Of a DNA stretch of 64,000 nt, positions 25,065 to 35,757 are shown one piece after another. The notes below the pieces were generated by a model. That model worked only from the letters and a program-made list of their open reading frames with translations. It did not search any database and was not told the DNA's origin. Source of the stretch: Incurvaria masculella (taxonomy: Eukaryota > Arthropoda > Insecta > Lepidoptera > Incurvariidae); assembly GCA_946894095.1 (NCBI GenBank), contig OX335647.2, forward strand, positions 13,410,001 through 13,474,000, written 5' to 3'. Within the stretch, counting starts at the first letter, position 1. Each line of letters opens with the position of its first letter. Position numbers and translations under genes: made by a program.

Positions 25065-25530
25065 CTGTGTGGATAATTTTTGCCAATCAAAACGGTTTAT
25101 TCCTTTTGAACGATCAGCTTAGTTTTATGAATGTAAAGGCCATTGCCTGAAATTGGTGCCTTTTTATAAACATTTTTTCGCGCGGCCATCAACAAAACTA
25201 AGTTTTTTTAGTTAAGAATAATGTTATAAAAAAAACTCACTATGGCTTGTTTGTACCTAAAGTCAGTCCGAACGAAGTTATAAGGGTCCAAAGTTTAAAT
25301 AATTCGCGGTAGTGTTGCGAGACGCCCAACATTTGTTTTTCTGGATGAAATCTTTAAAATGTTGTTTTGACGTATTCTTGTGTTTGGTCTTGGAATCACA
25401 AACTTAATATTATTAAGAATTGTTGGGGCATCAATTTCACTATTAATTATTTTATGTAGGAACATGAGATCTAGCATGATTCGTCTATTTTCAAGTCAAT
25501 GCGTCTTAAAATATTGGAGGCGTTCAGAAT
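25065..25530 (-). mobile_element. LINE 3' end (CR1/Jockey-like), minus strand
   Basis: The minus strand encodes PRPNTRIRQNNILKISS, then KTNVGRLATLPRI and a short C-terminus ending in a stop. This is the terminal ORF2 motif of CR1/Jockey-type LINEs (basic motif, RTN/KTN, hydrophobic tail). A 3' UTR follows, with AATAAACC near 25090. It is 5'-truncated. The same 3' end is present in the opposite orientation at 28655-28890. Confidence 0.65.
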
Positions 25531-25715
25531 AGTCTATTCTATTACTGATATGATTTTGATCGGAAACATTCATGAGACCAAAATCTTTAAAAATCTTTAT
25601 TTTGGGCTATACTTGCCATATTAATTGTATATGAAACTAATACGTACGTGTCGCTTGCAAAAAACTATCATATTATTCCAGATTTTCAGTACTAAACATA
25701 CCTTTTTTTATGCAA

Positions 25716-26107
25716 CCTGACATGGATAGCTAAGACCACATAACTACCGTTATGATATTAGCCCAATACACCACATTCCCGAAGGAATTAGGTGCCATGG
25801 CAGGACCTTGAATAGCGTGACGGCTACATTGAACTGGATGGAAAACACGGATAATTTTTCATTGCCGGTTCGACCATCTTTACGTCCAATGCGATGGTAC
25901 TAACCCGGGCGGTGCTTAAACCCTACCACCTAGTAGGGGAACCTTCAGTTTGACATGGATTCTGAACCATGGAGCAGCTCGCATTCGTGACGAAATGCAC
26001 CTATCGAACTCAGAAAGAGAAAGAAAGTGGTGCATGTCGGGGCGAGGACTTGAACCCAGACCTCTGGTACGCTAAGCCAGTCCCCGCGCCACTAAGCTAC
26101 GAGCCTA
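25716..26107 (-). mobile_element. tRNA-headed SINE, full length
   Basis: The minus-strand head (26107 to about 26040) has GCTCGTAGCTTAGTGGCGCG and GGTCTGGGTTCAAGTCCTCG as A- and B-box regions. The shared body (AACCCGGGCGG complement near 25905) and the tail ending in the AGCTATCCATGTCAGG complement follow. This is the best preserved tRNA-headed copy in the window. Confidence 0.85.
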
Positions 26108-26372
26108 TACCTTTTCACTACCTATTATTTCTTAAAACCGTCGCGAGTTTCGGGGGAAATACTGGTATAATTGAATCAGAATAAAAAAAAATACAAAACA
26201 TTGCACAAAAGTAGACCGTTGGAAAAGTTATTTATTGAAAAAAATACAATTATTCGTCTCTAATCTCATCTACTTCGCTCTCCAGATCATGTCGGATTAT
26301 GATATTATCTAAAAAAATGCGGTTGGGTGTAGGTTTCTTTGATGAGAGATGGTTTCTAGATACCATGTTAGG

Positions 26373-26875
26373 TTAGGCTAGTTCATATACGTGGCGCACT
26401 ATAACAGTTAAGTCACCCCATGCAGGATCGAATGTTCCAAACGGTATGTAAACAATCTTCTCTTGAAGAATAGTTAATCTTAAATACTTGTCTATTCTGA
26501 CCAAGTTTAGGTTAACACATGCTTCAAAAATACATTGTCTTGTATTTAAAGGTGGTCTAGAAAATCCAGGTATTGGAAACCTCAACACATTGTGGACATG
26601 TCGTGCACGCTCCACTGCTTCTACTTGCCCTGGTTCAGCGATGGTTCTGGTTGTACTTCTTCTGGTTAAGCGATGATGCCTTCTGGTGGTACCTGTTCTG
26701 GTTCAGCGACTATGTCTTCTGGTGGTACCTGTTCTGTTTCAACGATGATGTATTCTGGTAGTACTTGCTGTAATCCCGCGATGACCACTTCTGGATGACT
26801 TCTACCAAATAATCGATAATATATGGATGCTGTTGCACAGAGTACGGAGTTAAAACATTTGATTTGTGAATCCGG
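26373..26875 (-). pseudogene. decayed unidentified coding remnant with Pro-Glu repeats
   Basis: On the minus strand an open stretch includes KCFNSVLCATASIYYRLFG and SHPEVVIAGLQQVLPEYIIV, then 12-residue repeats of the type EQVPPEDIVAEP. In the third repeat a GAA codon has become TAA. After a frame change, an 80-codon ORF begins MERARHVHNV and ends VRHVYELA at 26373. The 36-bp DNA repeat (26640-26765) underlies the Pro-Glu repeats. Codon order and composition look like real protein, but I do not recognise the family. It lies between a SINE and a LINE, so a transposon or other inserted origin is as likely as a host gene. Confidence 0.35.
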
Positions 26876-27224
26876 TTGTTGCTTCTATATATTTATTTGG
26901 TGGCAATGAATGCAAGGTCTTCTCTCCGTATTTCTTATCTTGCTAACATATGTATACCTAATAACAAACGCAGGCACAGGTAAGAAGTAGCCAGAGATGG
27001 TAAACGTCGACAGTTTGTTAAGCAGGTATGAAGCAGATATAAGAGTCTTTAAAACCAAATACGATTCGTTGTATAAAGCCACAAAGTCGTCCAAAAGCAC
27101 ACGCGCATATACAACGAAGCAAGAACTGTGATTGCTACTCATCGCATCGCCCAATGCACGCAAGCGAAGAGGGGAAAATGGGGCAAACAAGAAAGATAAT
27201 TTGTTTCAGTTTCATTAGATGCAT

Positions 27225-28398
27225 AAAACTTGACGAACATCAGCCAGTAGAGGAAGCTGGATTCAAAGCAGGTTATGGAACAGTCGACCACATATTCACT
27301 CTGAGGCAAGTGATTCAGAAAACGTACGAATATGGAAAACCACTATACCTTGCTTTTGTCGACTATGAAAAGGCGTTCGACTCTGTAAAACACTGGGCAG
27401 TAATGGATGCACTGCAGCGATGTAGAGTGGACTACCGATATATCGAAATACTCAAGACCATCTACAAACGTGCAACAATTACTGTGGAAGTTCAGGGAGA
27501 AACCACTACCATTCCCATGTTCCGTGCAGTGAGGCAAGGAGATGTCATCTGGCCGAAACTCTTCACGAATGCTATGGAGAACATATTCAAGAAGCTCGAA
27601 TGGAATGGTTTGGGCATAAACGTGAACAAAAGACTCCTAAACCACCTAAGGTTTGCGTATGATATTGTCCTAATGGCAGAGTCACCCGAAGACCTGAACG
27701 CAATGCTATGTGACCTATCACAGGAATCGCAAAAAGTAGGTCCGAGATGAACGAAGACAAAACCAAGCTGATGGGAACCACAGCCCTAGCAGCAAATCCA
27801 ATCACGGTCTTCGGCACTGCAATAGAGCAAGTCCACGAGTATTGCTACTTGGGCAGCAGGCGTATGCAGCTGGCGTGGGCCGCCTTCGGAAAACTTAAAG
27901 ATGTCTTCCATTCTAAGATGCCCCAGTCTCTCAACACTAGACTGTTTGACCAATGCGTGCTGCCAGTTTTGACCTACGCCTGCAAGACATGGACGCTCAC
28001 AGTTGGCACTACACACAAGCTGAAAGTAGCCCAAAGGGCAATGGAAAGATCCATGCTCGGCATCTCACTGCGCGACCGAATGCCAAATTCGCTGATACGC
28101 CAAAGCACCAAGGTCACTGACGTTGCAGGGGTTGCTGAACTCAAGTGGCAGTGGGCAGGTCATGTATGTCGCAGAGATGACCACAGATGGAGCACTGAAG
28201 TTTTGATGTGGAGACCCTACACAGGGAAAAGAAGCGTCGGCAAACCGCCAGCACGTTGGTCAGTCGATATACGTCAGACAGCAGGCGACAACTGGCGAAA
28301 AAAACAGGAGACCGCACAACTTGGCGAAGTCTGGGGGAGGCCTGCGTCCAGCAGTGGACAACAAACGGCTGAAGAAGAAGAAGAGATGCATAAAAGCT
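27225..28398 (+). mobile_element. RTE-like LINE, reverse transcriptase fragment
   Basis: The ORF at 27229-27750 carries reverse-transcriptase motifs: AGFKAGYGTVDHIFTLRQ, FVDYEKAFDSV, AVRQGDVIWPKLF and LNHLRFAYDIVLM. The catalytic FADD-type box has become FAYD (27652-27663), so the enzyme would be inactive. After a frameshift the reading continues at 27747-28424 with LTYACKTWTLT, WAGHVCRRDD and GKPPARWSVDIR, the C-terminus typical of RTE-type elements. It ends in the usual short simple repeat, here (GAA)n at about 28372-28386. It is 5'-truncated and dead. Confidence 0.8.
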
Positions 28399-28654
28399 GC
28401 ATCCCCAATATTCCGATCGGCTGAGCCGCTCGGCAAAGCCGAACAAGTCAAGACGTGCCGCCCGGGTTATAACTAAGCGGTACATACAAGGGGTCGCGCG
28501 GCCTGTTCTAATGCCCTTTGCAGAAGATGCGCCAGTAGGTACTAATAGTGTGCACACATTTTCATCGTGAAACACTTTAAGCTAATTGAAAGTAGTGCAT
28601 ACTACAGAAAAATAAATATAACAACGAATTCTAATGAAAATAAATAAAAGACAC

Positions 28655-28890
28655 GATACATATTATTTAAACTTTGGGCCCCTATAACTTCATTCGGACT
28701 GAGTTTAGGCATACACAATGTATTACAGTTTTGTTTCTAACATTATACTAAACGAATGTAACCAAGTTTGGTTGATGGCCGCGCGAAAAAAAAAAGGCAC
28801 CACCTTCCATACGAAATCCGGCATTGTCCTTTAGTGTTACATGAAACCGTGAAGTTTCAAAATAAACCTTGATTTGCTTACGATTAAACG
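28655..28890 (+). mobile_element. LINE 3' end, plus strand
   Basis: Contains TTTAAACTTTGGGCCCCTAT, ACTTCATTCGGACTGA, GATGGCCGCGCGAAAAAA, GGCACC and AATAAACC. This matches the minus-strand LINE 3' end at 25065-25530 in reverse orientation. Confidence 0.65.
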
Positions 28891-29814
28891 TGTAAAAATT
28901 TAGTATAAGTAGAAATTGATTTTATGGTGAAACTTTTCATACAAAAAAAGATACTTAAATGGGATGACATTATTGTTGAAGCTCGAGGTCGACCAGTCGT
29001 GGAGCTACATGAGAATTTGGCAGGAAAACGACAACAAAAGTCATAGTGCACTAATGACCCTCAACAAAGGAATCGTATTATCCGCAATGGCAAACAATTG
29101 ATGGAGTACATACTTAGATGAATTTATATTTGCACAGTAGCGACCGCCAATCACACCTGCACCAAGACAATCGCCTCAAGCATCGAGCAGGACGGAGGAA
29201 GGGGTGCGGGAGGTGGCACGACGGAGGCTGCCACGCCACTCGTTGCGAAGGTCGCGGCGCGGTGGTGACAAGACAGTCAAGCGGTGCAAGAGGTGGGCAA
29301 CAATACGCGACAAGACATTCCTCCCATGCTATGTGGACTGTCGTAAAGGTGGCGGGCTCTGAGTTTTTAAAATTTGACGAAATTATTTCTTTGTCCGTTG
29401 GCCAAGGCACAATTTTGCGCGCCGACTGCGAAATAAACTAGCGAAATCGTATTTCAGGAACTAACGGTTCCCTACCCCTAAAAGTCAGATTTTGATAAAA
29501 TATAAGTACTTGAGAAAGCTAGATTCTACGTCCGTATGATATCCGTACTCTACATAAAAAACGTATTCCAGTAAAAAAAATATCTAAAATGAAGACAGCC
29601 TTTTAGAATTTTTATTAGCCAATATTTTACAATCTAAAAGGTAAATTAAAAAAATTAAAACATACAGACGTAGGTCTCGACAATTTATTTTAGAAAGCAA
29701 CATTCATAAAACCTAGTAAACATTTGGAGCATGTAAACGGGTATCGCCGTAGTATAGGGAATTGTATGCGCTCTGAAACGAACCCGTCATCTCAGCTTTT
29801 TGTTTTTATATGTA
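28891..29814. other. unassigned intronic DNA
   Basis: ORFs of 98-107 codons overlap on both strands at 29114-29441 in a GC-rich patch. No domain seen. Confidence 0.35.
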
Positions 29815-30116
29815 TTACTAGCTGCGCTGCCCGGCTCCTCTCGGGTTAGTGTCGGCTAAATTTTTCATGGATAAAAAGTTGCTTACATGGCTGGTCCAAA
29901 ATAGGGTCAAACTGGTCCAGGACAATGTATCCATCTACCAAAATTAATCAAGATCGTTTGAGCCGAAATAGCATGATTTAATGAGAAACGTCCAATAATT
30001 CCCATTTAGAGCTTTGTTGACATGTGGCTATTTAAAAAAAAATGCATTTGCCGCCAGAACCTTTCTGCACTTGGCATACTTAGTGAGTAAGTAACGTGTA
30101 ACGTAGGTAAGTTTTG

Positions 30117-30186
30117 CGTGGACTCCAACCCACAGCCAGCCTAAACATCGAAAACGGTAACCCATCCCGAACCTGACTGCTCCCAG
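30117..30186 (-). mobile_element. 5S-headed SINE fragment
   Basis: The minus strand reads TCGGGATGGGTTACCGTTTT followed by AGGCTGGCTGTGG and GAGTCCACGCAAAA, the junction of 5S C box and SINE body. Confidence 0.6.
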
Positions 30187-30744
30187 AGATGCTATACGTT
30201 GATAAAATACGCATATAAATCGGGTAAGTGGTTCGCAAGTTATAAGAATTTAACACTCACTACTCACCCCTCTGGTAATGAAGCTTTATGTTATGTAGCC
30301 TATGAGTTTTGAGTAGAATCAAGCTAGACGTAGATACAATCTGCATCTAAATCGAGGAATTGGTTCTCAAGTAATAAGTATTTTAATCCACTCGTCGCAC
30401 CTCTGGCGATTTAGCGGGATGCCAAGTAGTCCTAAAGTTGCGGGAAATAATAAGCCGTACTTCGGTACAATAAGTAAGAGTAAGCGCCGCTACCGCCCCC
30501 CCCCCCCCTCCAGCCGCCGCCTACCAGCCGAGCCGCGCGGAGCATTCAGGTTTGTATGACAGCAACACCTTAACGTAAGCGGAACTAAATTATATTTAGC
30601 CTATCCTGATTCCCGGGTAGTTAAATGTACGTGTACTAAGTTTCATCTAATTCCGATGATCGGTTTAAGAGTTATGGAGGAACATACATACATACATATA
30701 TACGTTTTAGTATCATACATAAAGTCTACAAACGAAGTATCGTA

Positions 30745-31056
30745 GGCTGAGATAAATAGTCGTAACAGAAACTAAGACTAACGAAAAGTAGTACTTTATG
30801 ACGTCACTTTGATACATTTTGTATGGACGAAATCTCAAAGTAATGCAAATTGACGTCACAAAGTACTACTTTTCGTTAGTCTAAGGCTGAGATAAATAAG
30901 TAGTCGTAGCCGTAACTAAGACTAACGAAAAGTAGTACTTTGTGACGGCACTTTGACACATTTTGTATGGAAGAAATCTCAAAGTAATGCAAAGTGACGT
31001 CACAAAGTACTACTTTTCGTTAGTCTTAGTTTCTGTTACGACTATTTATCTCAGCC
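30745..31056. mobile_element. tandem hairpin MITEs E, copies 2 and 3
   Basis: Copy 2 (30745-30883) lost its right tip. Copy 3 (30885-31056) is complete, from GGCTGAGATAAATAAG to GACTATTTATCTCAGCC. TGACGTCA palindromes are at 30799-30806, 30851-30858 and 30994-31001. The fourth expected site, near 30943, reads TGACGGCA. Confidence 0.8.
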
Positions 31057-31116
31057 TTAGAAAACAAAGCAACTTACTCCAGGAACACCCCTTACAGATT
31101 TATTATTAGTATAGAT

Positions 31117-31893
31117 TATTTCTGCGTGTTCTTGAAATCCCCTTCTTTCCGGAACAACTATTACGGAGTGAAATTATAACCATTCCGGAGTTGAAATTTT
31201 AACCATTCCGGGGTGAAATGACTAACGGCTTTTTCTGGGTTCTCGACGGGTTATATAACCTCATTCTGAACCATTGAACCATCATTCCGGAGGTAATTCC
31301 GAATTTGGGTGTAGGAATAGGAATGCATTTCTCTTTGGAGTCGAAATGACCCATCGCTGTTTGAAACGGGCCAAATTAGCAACACGCACGGGCCAATCGT
31401 CGTGTCGGAGTACCAGCGCTCGGTGACCTCTTTCCGAGCGGGAGACACGAGCGAACCGTTTCTTTGAAACGGACAGTTTGACGGACGGATGCATGTCGAG
31501 AGGGCAGACCGAGTCAGCGGATTACTTTCACATAATTAACGTACCCGTCCATACAAATACGCATGTAGTTGCCTCTCCTGTATAAAATGAATAGGACTGG
31601 AAAACGCAAATAAGAGGAGTCATATTTTCAGTCATTGGCCACAAAGTTTGCAGAACGGACCGTTTCCGGATCAGTGACTGGCGCAAGGTAAGCCTTGAGC
31701 GCGGTACAATTTCGACGGCGTTTCAAAACCATTACAAGTTGCGCCACTGTTCTGCTGCGGCAAAAAGTATAACCACTTGCTCTAGAGTTAAGGCGGACAT
31801 CTTCAAGGATCCGGCCGTCCCCGCGCCGCCGCGCCACCGCTACCGCAACCGCCGTGCGAGTGCAGTGTAATCGCCACTGTTCTTTTACGTTTG
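31117..31893. other. unassigned intronic DNA
   Basis: Contains a short repeated phrase ACCATTCCGG(A/G)G at 31180-31215. Otherwise nothing assignable. Confidence 0.35.
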
Positions 31894-32366
31894 TTAACCG
31901 ACTTCAAAAAAAGGAGGAGGTTATCAATTCGTCTGTATGTTTTTTTTTTTTTTTGTTTTTTTTTTTTATGTTTGTTACCGCATAACTTTTTCCTGGGTTA
32001 ACCGATTTTGATGATTATTTTTTTAAATGATAGCTAGTGCTTCCCAAGTGGTCCCATTTTAATTTGGTTAAGTTCTGACAATGATATCTATGAGAAAATC
32101 ATAAAAGTCTTAAATTTGTATTAAGATGTGCGCGACAAATGGACGAATAACTCAATATAACGCCAACCGATTTCGGTGATTCTTTTTTTATTGGAAAGGA
32201 CGTGTACAAATTAGTAAGTTTACTTCAGATTCACTAAAAATTAACAAATAAAAAAACAAATTTAACAAAAAAAATAACCGACTTCAAAGGAAAAGCACTA
32301 AAAAGTAAAAAATAATGTTCATTTTTGTAGTTACGATTTCTGTTATTTTTTGAGTCGGTGTCAGCC

Positions 32367-32412
32367 AAGGTTAGGTTAGGTTAGGTTAGGTTAGGTTAGA
32401 TTAGGTTAGGTT
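32367..32412. repeat. TTAGG array at hairpin apex
   Basis: About nine units of GGTTA/TTAGG with one GATTA variant, placed exactly at the tip of the first F-core palindrome. The second core (33960-34010) has only the flanks AGAACC and CTTGGCTGACACC there, without the array. Confidence 0.85.
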
Positions 32413-32715
32413 CTCTTGATTGGCGCAGCGCGTGCCCGGCTGACGCCGACTCAAAAAATAACAGAAATCGTAACTACAAAAATGAACATTATTTTTTACT
32501 TTTTAGTGCTTTTCCTTTGAAGTCGGTTATTTTTTTTGTTAAATTTGTTTTTTTTTAGTTTTCACGATTGCGATTGCAAAGACAGCAGCGGCTTGAGCTT
32601 GGCCACTAATAGAACGAATTGAAGTTGGAGATGTGTTTCGAATGCAGGAGATTTGAAGGGCGCCTCGTCGCGTGCGAGTCCGAGTTTACTTTGAACCAAC
32701 AAAGACATGATTTTT

Positions 32716-32868
32716 TAGGGTTCCGTACCCAAAGGGTGAAAACGGACGGGTGATCATTGTATCTTATGAATTTATGTTTACCGTTTTGTTATTGATGTTT
32801 TTATGTACTGTAGGGTATGTACGGTAGGTTGACGTTTCCTGTCACTTTTAAAACGAAAGTGTCTTATT
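32716..32868 (+). repeat. repeat B stub plus repeat W
   Basis: The first 35 bp are the start of repeat B (GGGTTCCGTACCCAAAGG). From 32752 it matches repeat W of 4697-4840 in reverse. Confidence 0.55.
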
Positions 32869-32870
32869 TT

Positions 32871-33138
32871 TAGGGTTCCGTACCCAAAGGATTGCAACGG
32901 AACCTTATTACTAAGCCTCCGTTGTCCGTACGTCCGTCCGTCTGTCACAGGGCTGTATCTCATGAACCGTGATAGGTAGGCAGCTGACATTTTCAGTGTG
33001 TCTTTATTTTGCCACTATAACAAATAAGTAAAATAAAAAAAATATAAATTATAGGGGCACCCATACAAAAAAAGTGATTTTTTTTGGTGTTGTTGGTACG
33101 GAACCCTTCGATTGCGAATCGCACTTGGCCGGTTTTTT
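32871..33138 (+). mobile_element. interspersed repeat B, copy
   Basis: TAGGGTTCCGTACCCAAAGG ... GTCACAGGGCTGTATCTCAT ... GGTACGGAACCC ... GCACTTGGCCGG, the full layout of the family. Confidence 0.7.
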
Positions 33139-33244
33139 AAGGATTGGAAGGTTGCTAAATTGATTTGTCGTGTGTGTTATTCACTGGTTTGTGTCTTGTA
33201 CTCCATTGTAGGTGCACGCAGGTATTGAGAACGGCCCGTAAGCT

Positions 33245-33571
33245 ATCTTCCCCATACAAACGTAGTTTACTAATCATTTGAAAAACACTATTCTGATTTG
33301 CTTGATATTTGGTATCTAATATTCTACAATAAATATCTGTGTCTGCACGTTTTTGTTTTGCTAAAAAATTTAAAGCAAGTCAAATAACAGGCAAAAGAAA
33401 ATCTACACACTAATTTTCTTTTTTTTCTGTTACGTGACACAGGATACATTTTTCGAAAAAACAAACACGTGCAGACATAGATATTTGTTGCCTGATATTA
33501 AGTCCCAAATATCAAGGAAATTGGAACAGTGGTTTTCAAATGATTACTAAACTACGTTTGTATGGGGAGCG
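33245..33571. mobile_element. foldback element U, complete
   Basis: CCCCATACAAACGTAGTTTA on the left is matched by its complement ACTACGTTTGTATGGGG on the right. Arms of about 120 bp include CTTGATATTTGG and GTCTGCACGTTTTTGTTT. Confidence 0.75.
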
Positions 33572-33669
33572 TAATTCGGATGCCTACACGGGCCCATCGG
33601 GTGAGATGGAAGTATTGGCTATATACGAGCTCAGTAGATAGTTACGATCAGGGCCTGAAGTTAAATACC

Positions 33670-33843
33670 GTTACTCTAGACCCTTTATCTATACCATAAA
33701 CCGTGAAATGGGCTCCCGCCAAGGTATTTCTCCCAAAATACCTGGGGTGATTCAAACATGGTGTGAAGAAGCACCTGGTCTGGTTTTCGCAGCTACCGTG
33801 AAACTTCACGGCGACGTGGGGCACCTTTTATGCCATATGCCAT
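33670..33843 (+). mobile_element. LINE C-terminal fragment
   Basis: CCAAAATACCTGGGGTGATT ... GTGTGAAGAAGCACCTGGTC matches the tail of the LINE at 35284-35757 and 49940-50262. Confidence 0.55.
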
Positions 33844-34732
33844 ATGCCATTAATACAAAAAAAATTAACAAAAAAATAACCGACTTCTAAGAAAAAGCAC
33901 TAAAAAGTAAAAAATAATTGTCATTTTTCTAGTTACGAGTTTTGTTATTTTTTGAGTCGGCGTCAGCCGGGCACGCGCTGCGCCAATCAAGAGAACCTTG
34001 GCTACCTTGGCTGACACCGACTCAAAAAATAACAAAAATCGTAACTACAAAAATGGCAATTATGTTTTACTTTTTAGTGCTTTTTCTTTGAAGTCGGTAA
34101 TTTTTTTGTTCATATTTTTTTTATTTGTTTATTTTTAGTGAATCTGAAGTACACTTACTAATTTGTACACGTCCTTTCAAAAAAAAAAAAAGAATCACCG
34201 AAATCGGTTGGCGTTATATTGAGTTACTAGCTGCGGTACCCGGCTCCGCTCGGGTCCATGTCCTTTTGGACTGATGTCGAGCTGAATTATTTCCTAGATG
34301 AAAAGTAGGTAGCCCAAAAGGCGGTCAATAAATATGTTATTTATGTGCTACTTTTTAATCATAACGGGTGGAGCCGATATGCATTAATTAAATAAGAAAT
34401 ATTCTAACGTTCCCATTTATAATACATAGCTGAGGTACCCGGCTCCGCTCGGGTCAATGTCGTTTTGGACTGATATCGGGCTGAAACCCAAAGGGCTGGC
34501 CCAAAAGGCTAGAACTACTTTACTAACAGAAGATTAAACAATGTATCTAACAAAAAAAAAAACTGGATCAAAATCCGTTGAGCCGATGTGGCATGATTGA
34601 ATAAGAAAACATCCAAATACTGCCATTTATAAATTCAGTGGAAGAAATGTACTTGAATATATTGCAAAATATTGGGGCCAATTACTGAATTGTTTTATAA
34701 AAGCATTTGCCGCCGCGCTGGGGCGATCCTGC

Positions 34733-34965
34733 ACTGGCACTACTACACATTGCCATGGACGGAAAACATGGACATTTTTTATTGCCGGTTCGACCATCCA
34801 TCATTCAGTGCGATGGTACGTAACAACTCGAGCGGGATTCACCCTACAACCTAGGTAGTAAGAAAGGGGAGCTATTTTTTACGTGGAATCCGTACCCCAA
34901 CCAGCATTAACATCGAAAACGGCCACCCATCCAAACCCCGACCGCGCCCATAGGTCCTGTACGTA
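34733..34965 (-). mobile_element. 5S-headed SINE, partial
   Basis: The minus strand has GTTTGGATGGGTGGCCGTTT (5S C-box region), then TACGGATTCCACGTAAAA and the SINE body ending near the ATGTTTTCCGTCCATGG complement. Confidence 0.65.
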
Positions 34966-35283
34966 GATGCAATCCACATATTAATCGAGTGAGTAGTTCG
35001 TAAGTTATGAACCTTTAATCGCAACAGTCACCCCTCTCGTGATCTTGAGTGATGTACTCTGCCAAATTTCACATGCAGGAGCAGTCCACTTATTGTTTTG
35101 TTATAAATATGTGACCCTCTCTTCTCACTCCTCTAGTCCACGGCTAGACTCAGATACAAACCTCATCTAAATTGGGTAATTGGTTCTCATGTTATAAGCA
35201 TTTCATACTACTGGTCCCCTCTCTGGTAATTTAGCGTGATGCTTAGTAGCCCTAAAATTGCGGAAATAAATCGAGCTATACGG

Positions 35284-35757
35284 AGGTACAATTATCAGCT
35301 AAGTATCTGCTTGGCTCCCTGGACTCGATACAGCGTCGGGCCGTGCGTCTTGTCGACGATCCCAAGGTATCCCTAAATTTAGAGACCCTTCAACTCCGAA
35401 GGGATGTAGGTTCTCTCGATGTATTCTATCGTCTTTATCATGGAGAGTGCCCTTCGGAGCTGCACAACGCTGTCCCTCCGTCCCATTTCTACCACCGCAC
35501 AACGCGGAACAGGCAGGGTATGCACCCATTCACTGTCGACATTCCCAAAATAAGAACCCACCGATTCTCTATATATTTTTTCTATAGGGTCGGTAATCTA
35601 TGGAATCGACTCCATACCGATATATTTCCCCCAAAGTCCCCCGGGGTCGTTCAAACATGGGGTGAAGGAGCACCTGGCCGGCCGGCATGGTTTTCGTATC
35701 CCCCGTTGAAAGTTCAAAATACCGCGCTTGGCTTAGTACTAATCTAACAAACAAAAA
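35284..35757 (+). mobile_element. LINE ORF2 C-terminus
   Basis: The translation shows LLGSLDSIQRRAVRLVDD, LETLQLRRDVGSLDVFYRLY, PSELHNAVPP, MHPFTVDIPKIRTHRFS and GNLWNRLHTDIFP. This is the ordered C-terminal signature of CR1/Jockey-type ORF2 (QRRA..L, LxxRRxVxSL, H-x-x-V, LWN.LP). It is open over about 130 codons but lacks the whole reverse transcriptase, so it is a 5'-truncated copy, not a gene. Confidence 0.75.

Larger units (their letters stand above)
29815..31116 (+). mobile_element. interspersed repeat G, copy 1, with insertions
   Basis: Begins TTACTAGCTGCGCTGCCCGG and ends TATTATTAGTATAGATTA, terminal sequences that recur in copy 2 at 34230-36515. The interior is non-coding and holds a 5S-headed SINE fragment (30117-30186), a poly-C run at about 30497 and two hairpin MITEs E (30745-31056). 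I recognise the termini as common in Lepidoptera but cannot assign a transposon class. Confidence 0.6.

Noticed and set aside
25065..28890. 3.8-kb transposon with ~230-bp terminal inverted repeats
   Set aside because: The inverted ends are the 3' ends of one LINE family inserted in opposite orientations. The minus-strand one encodes the LINE C-terminus, so the pairing is fortuitous.
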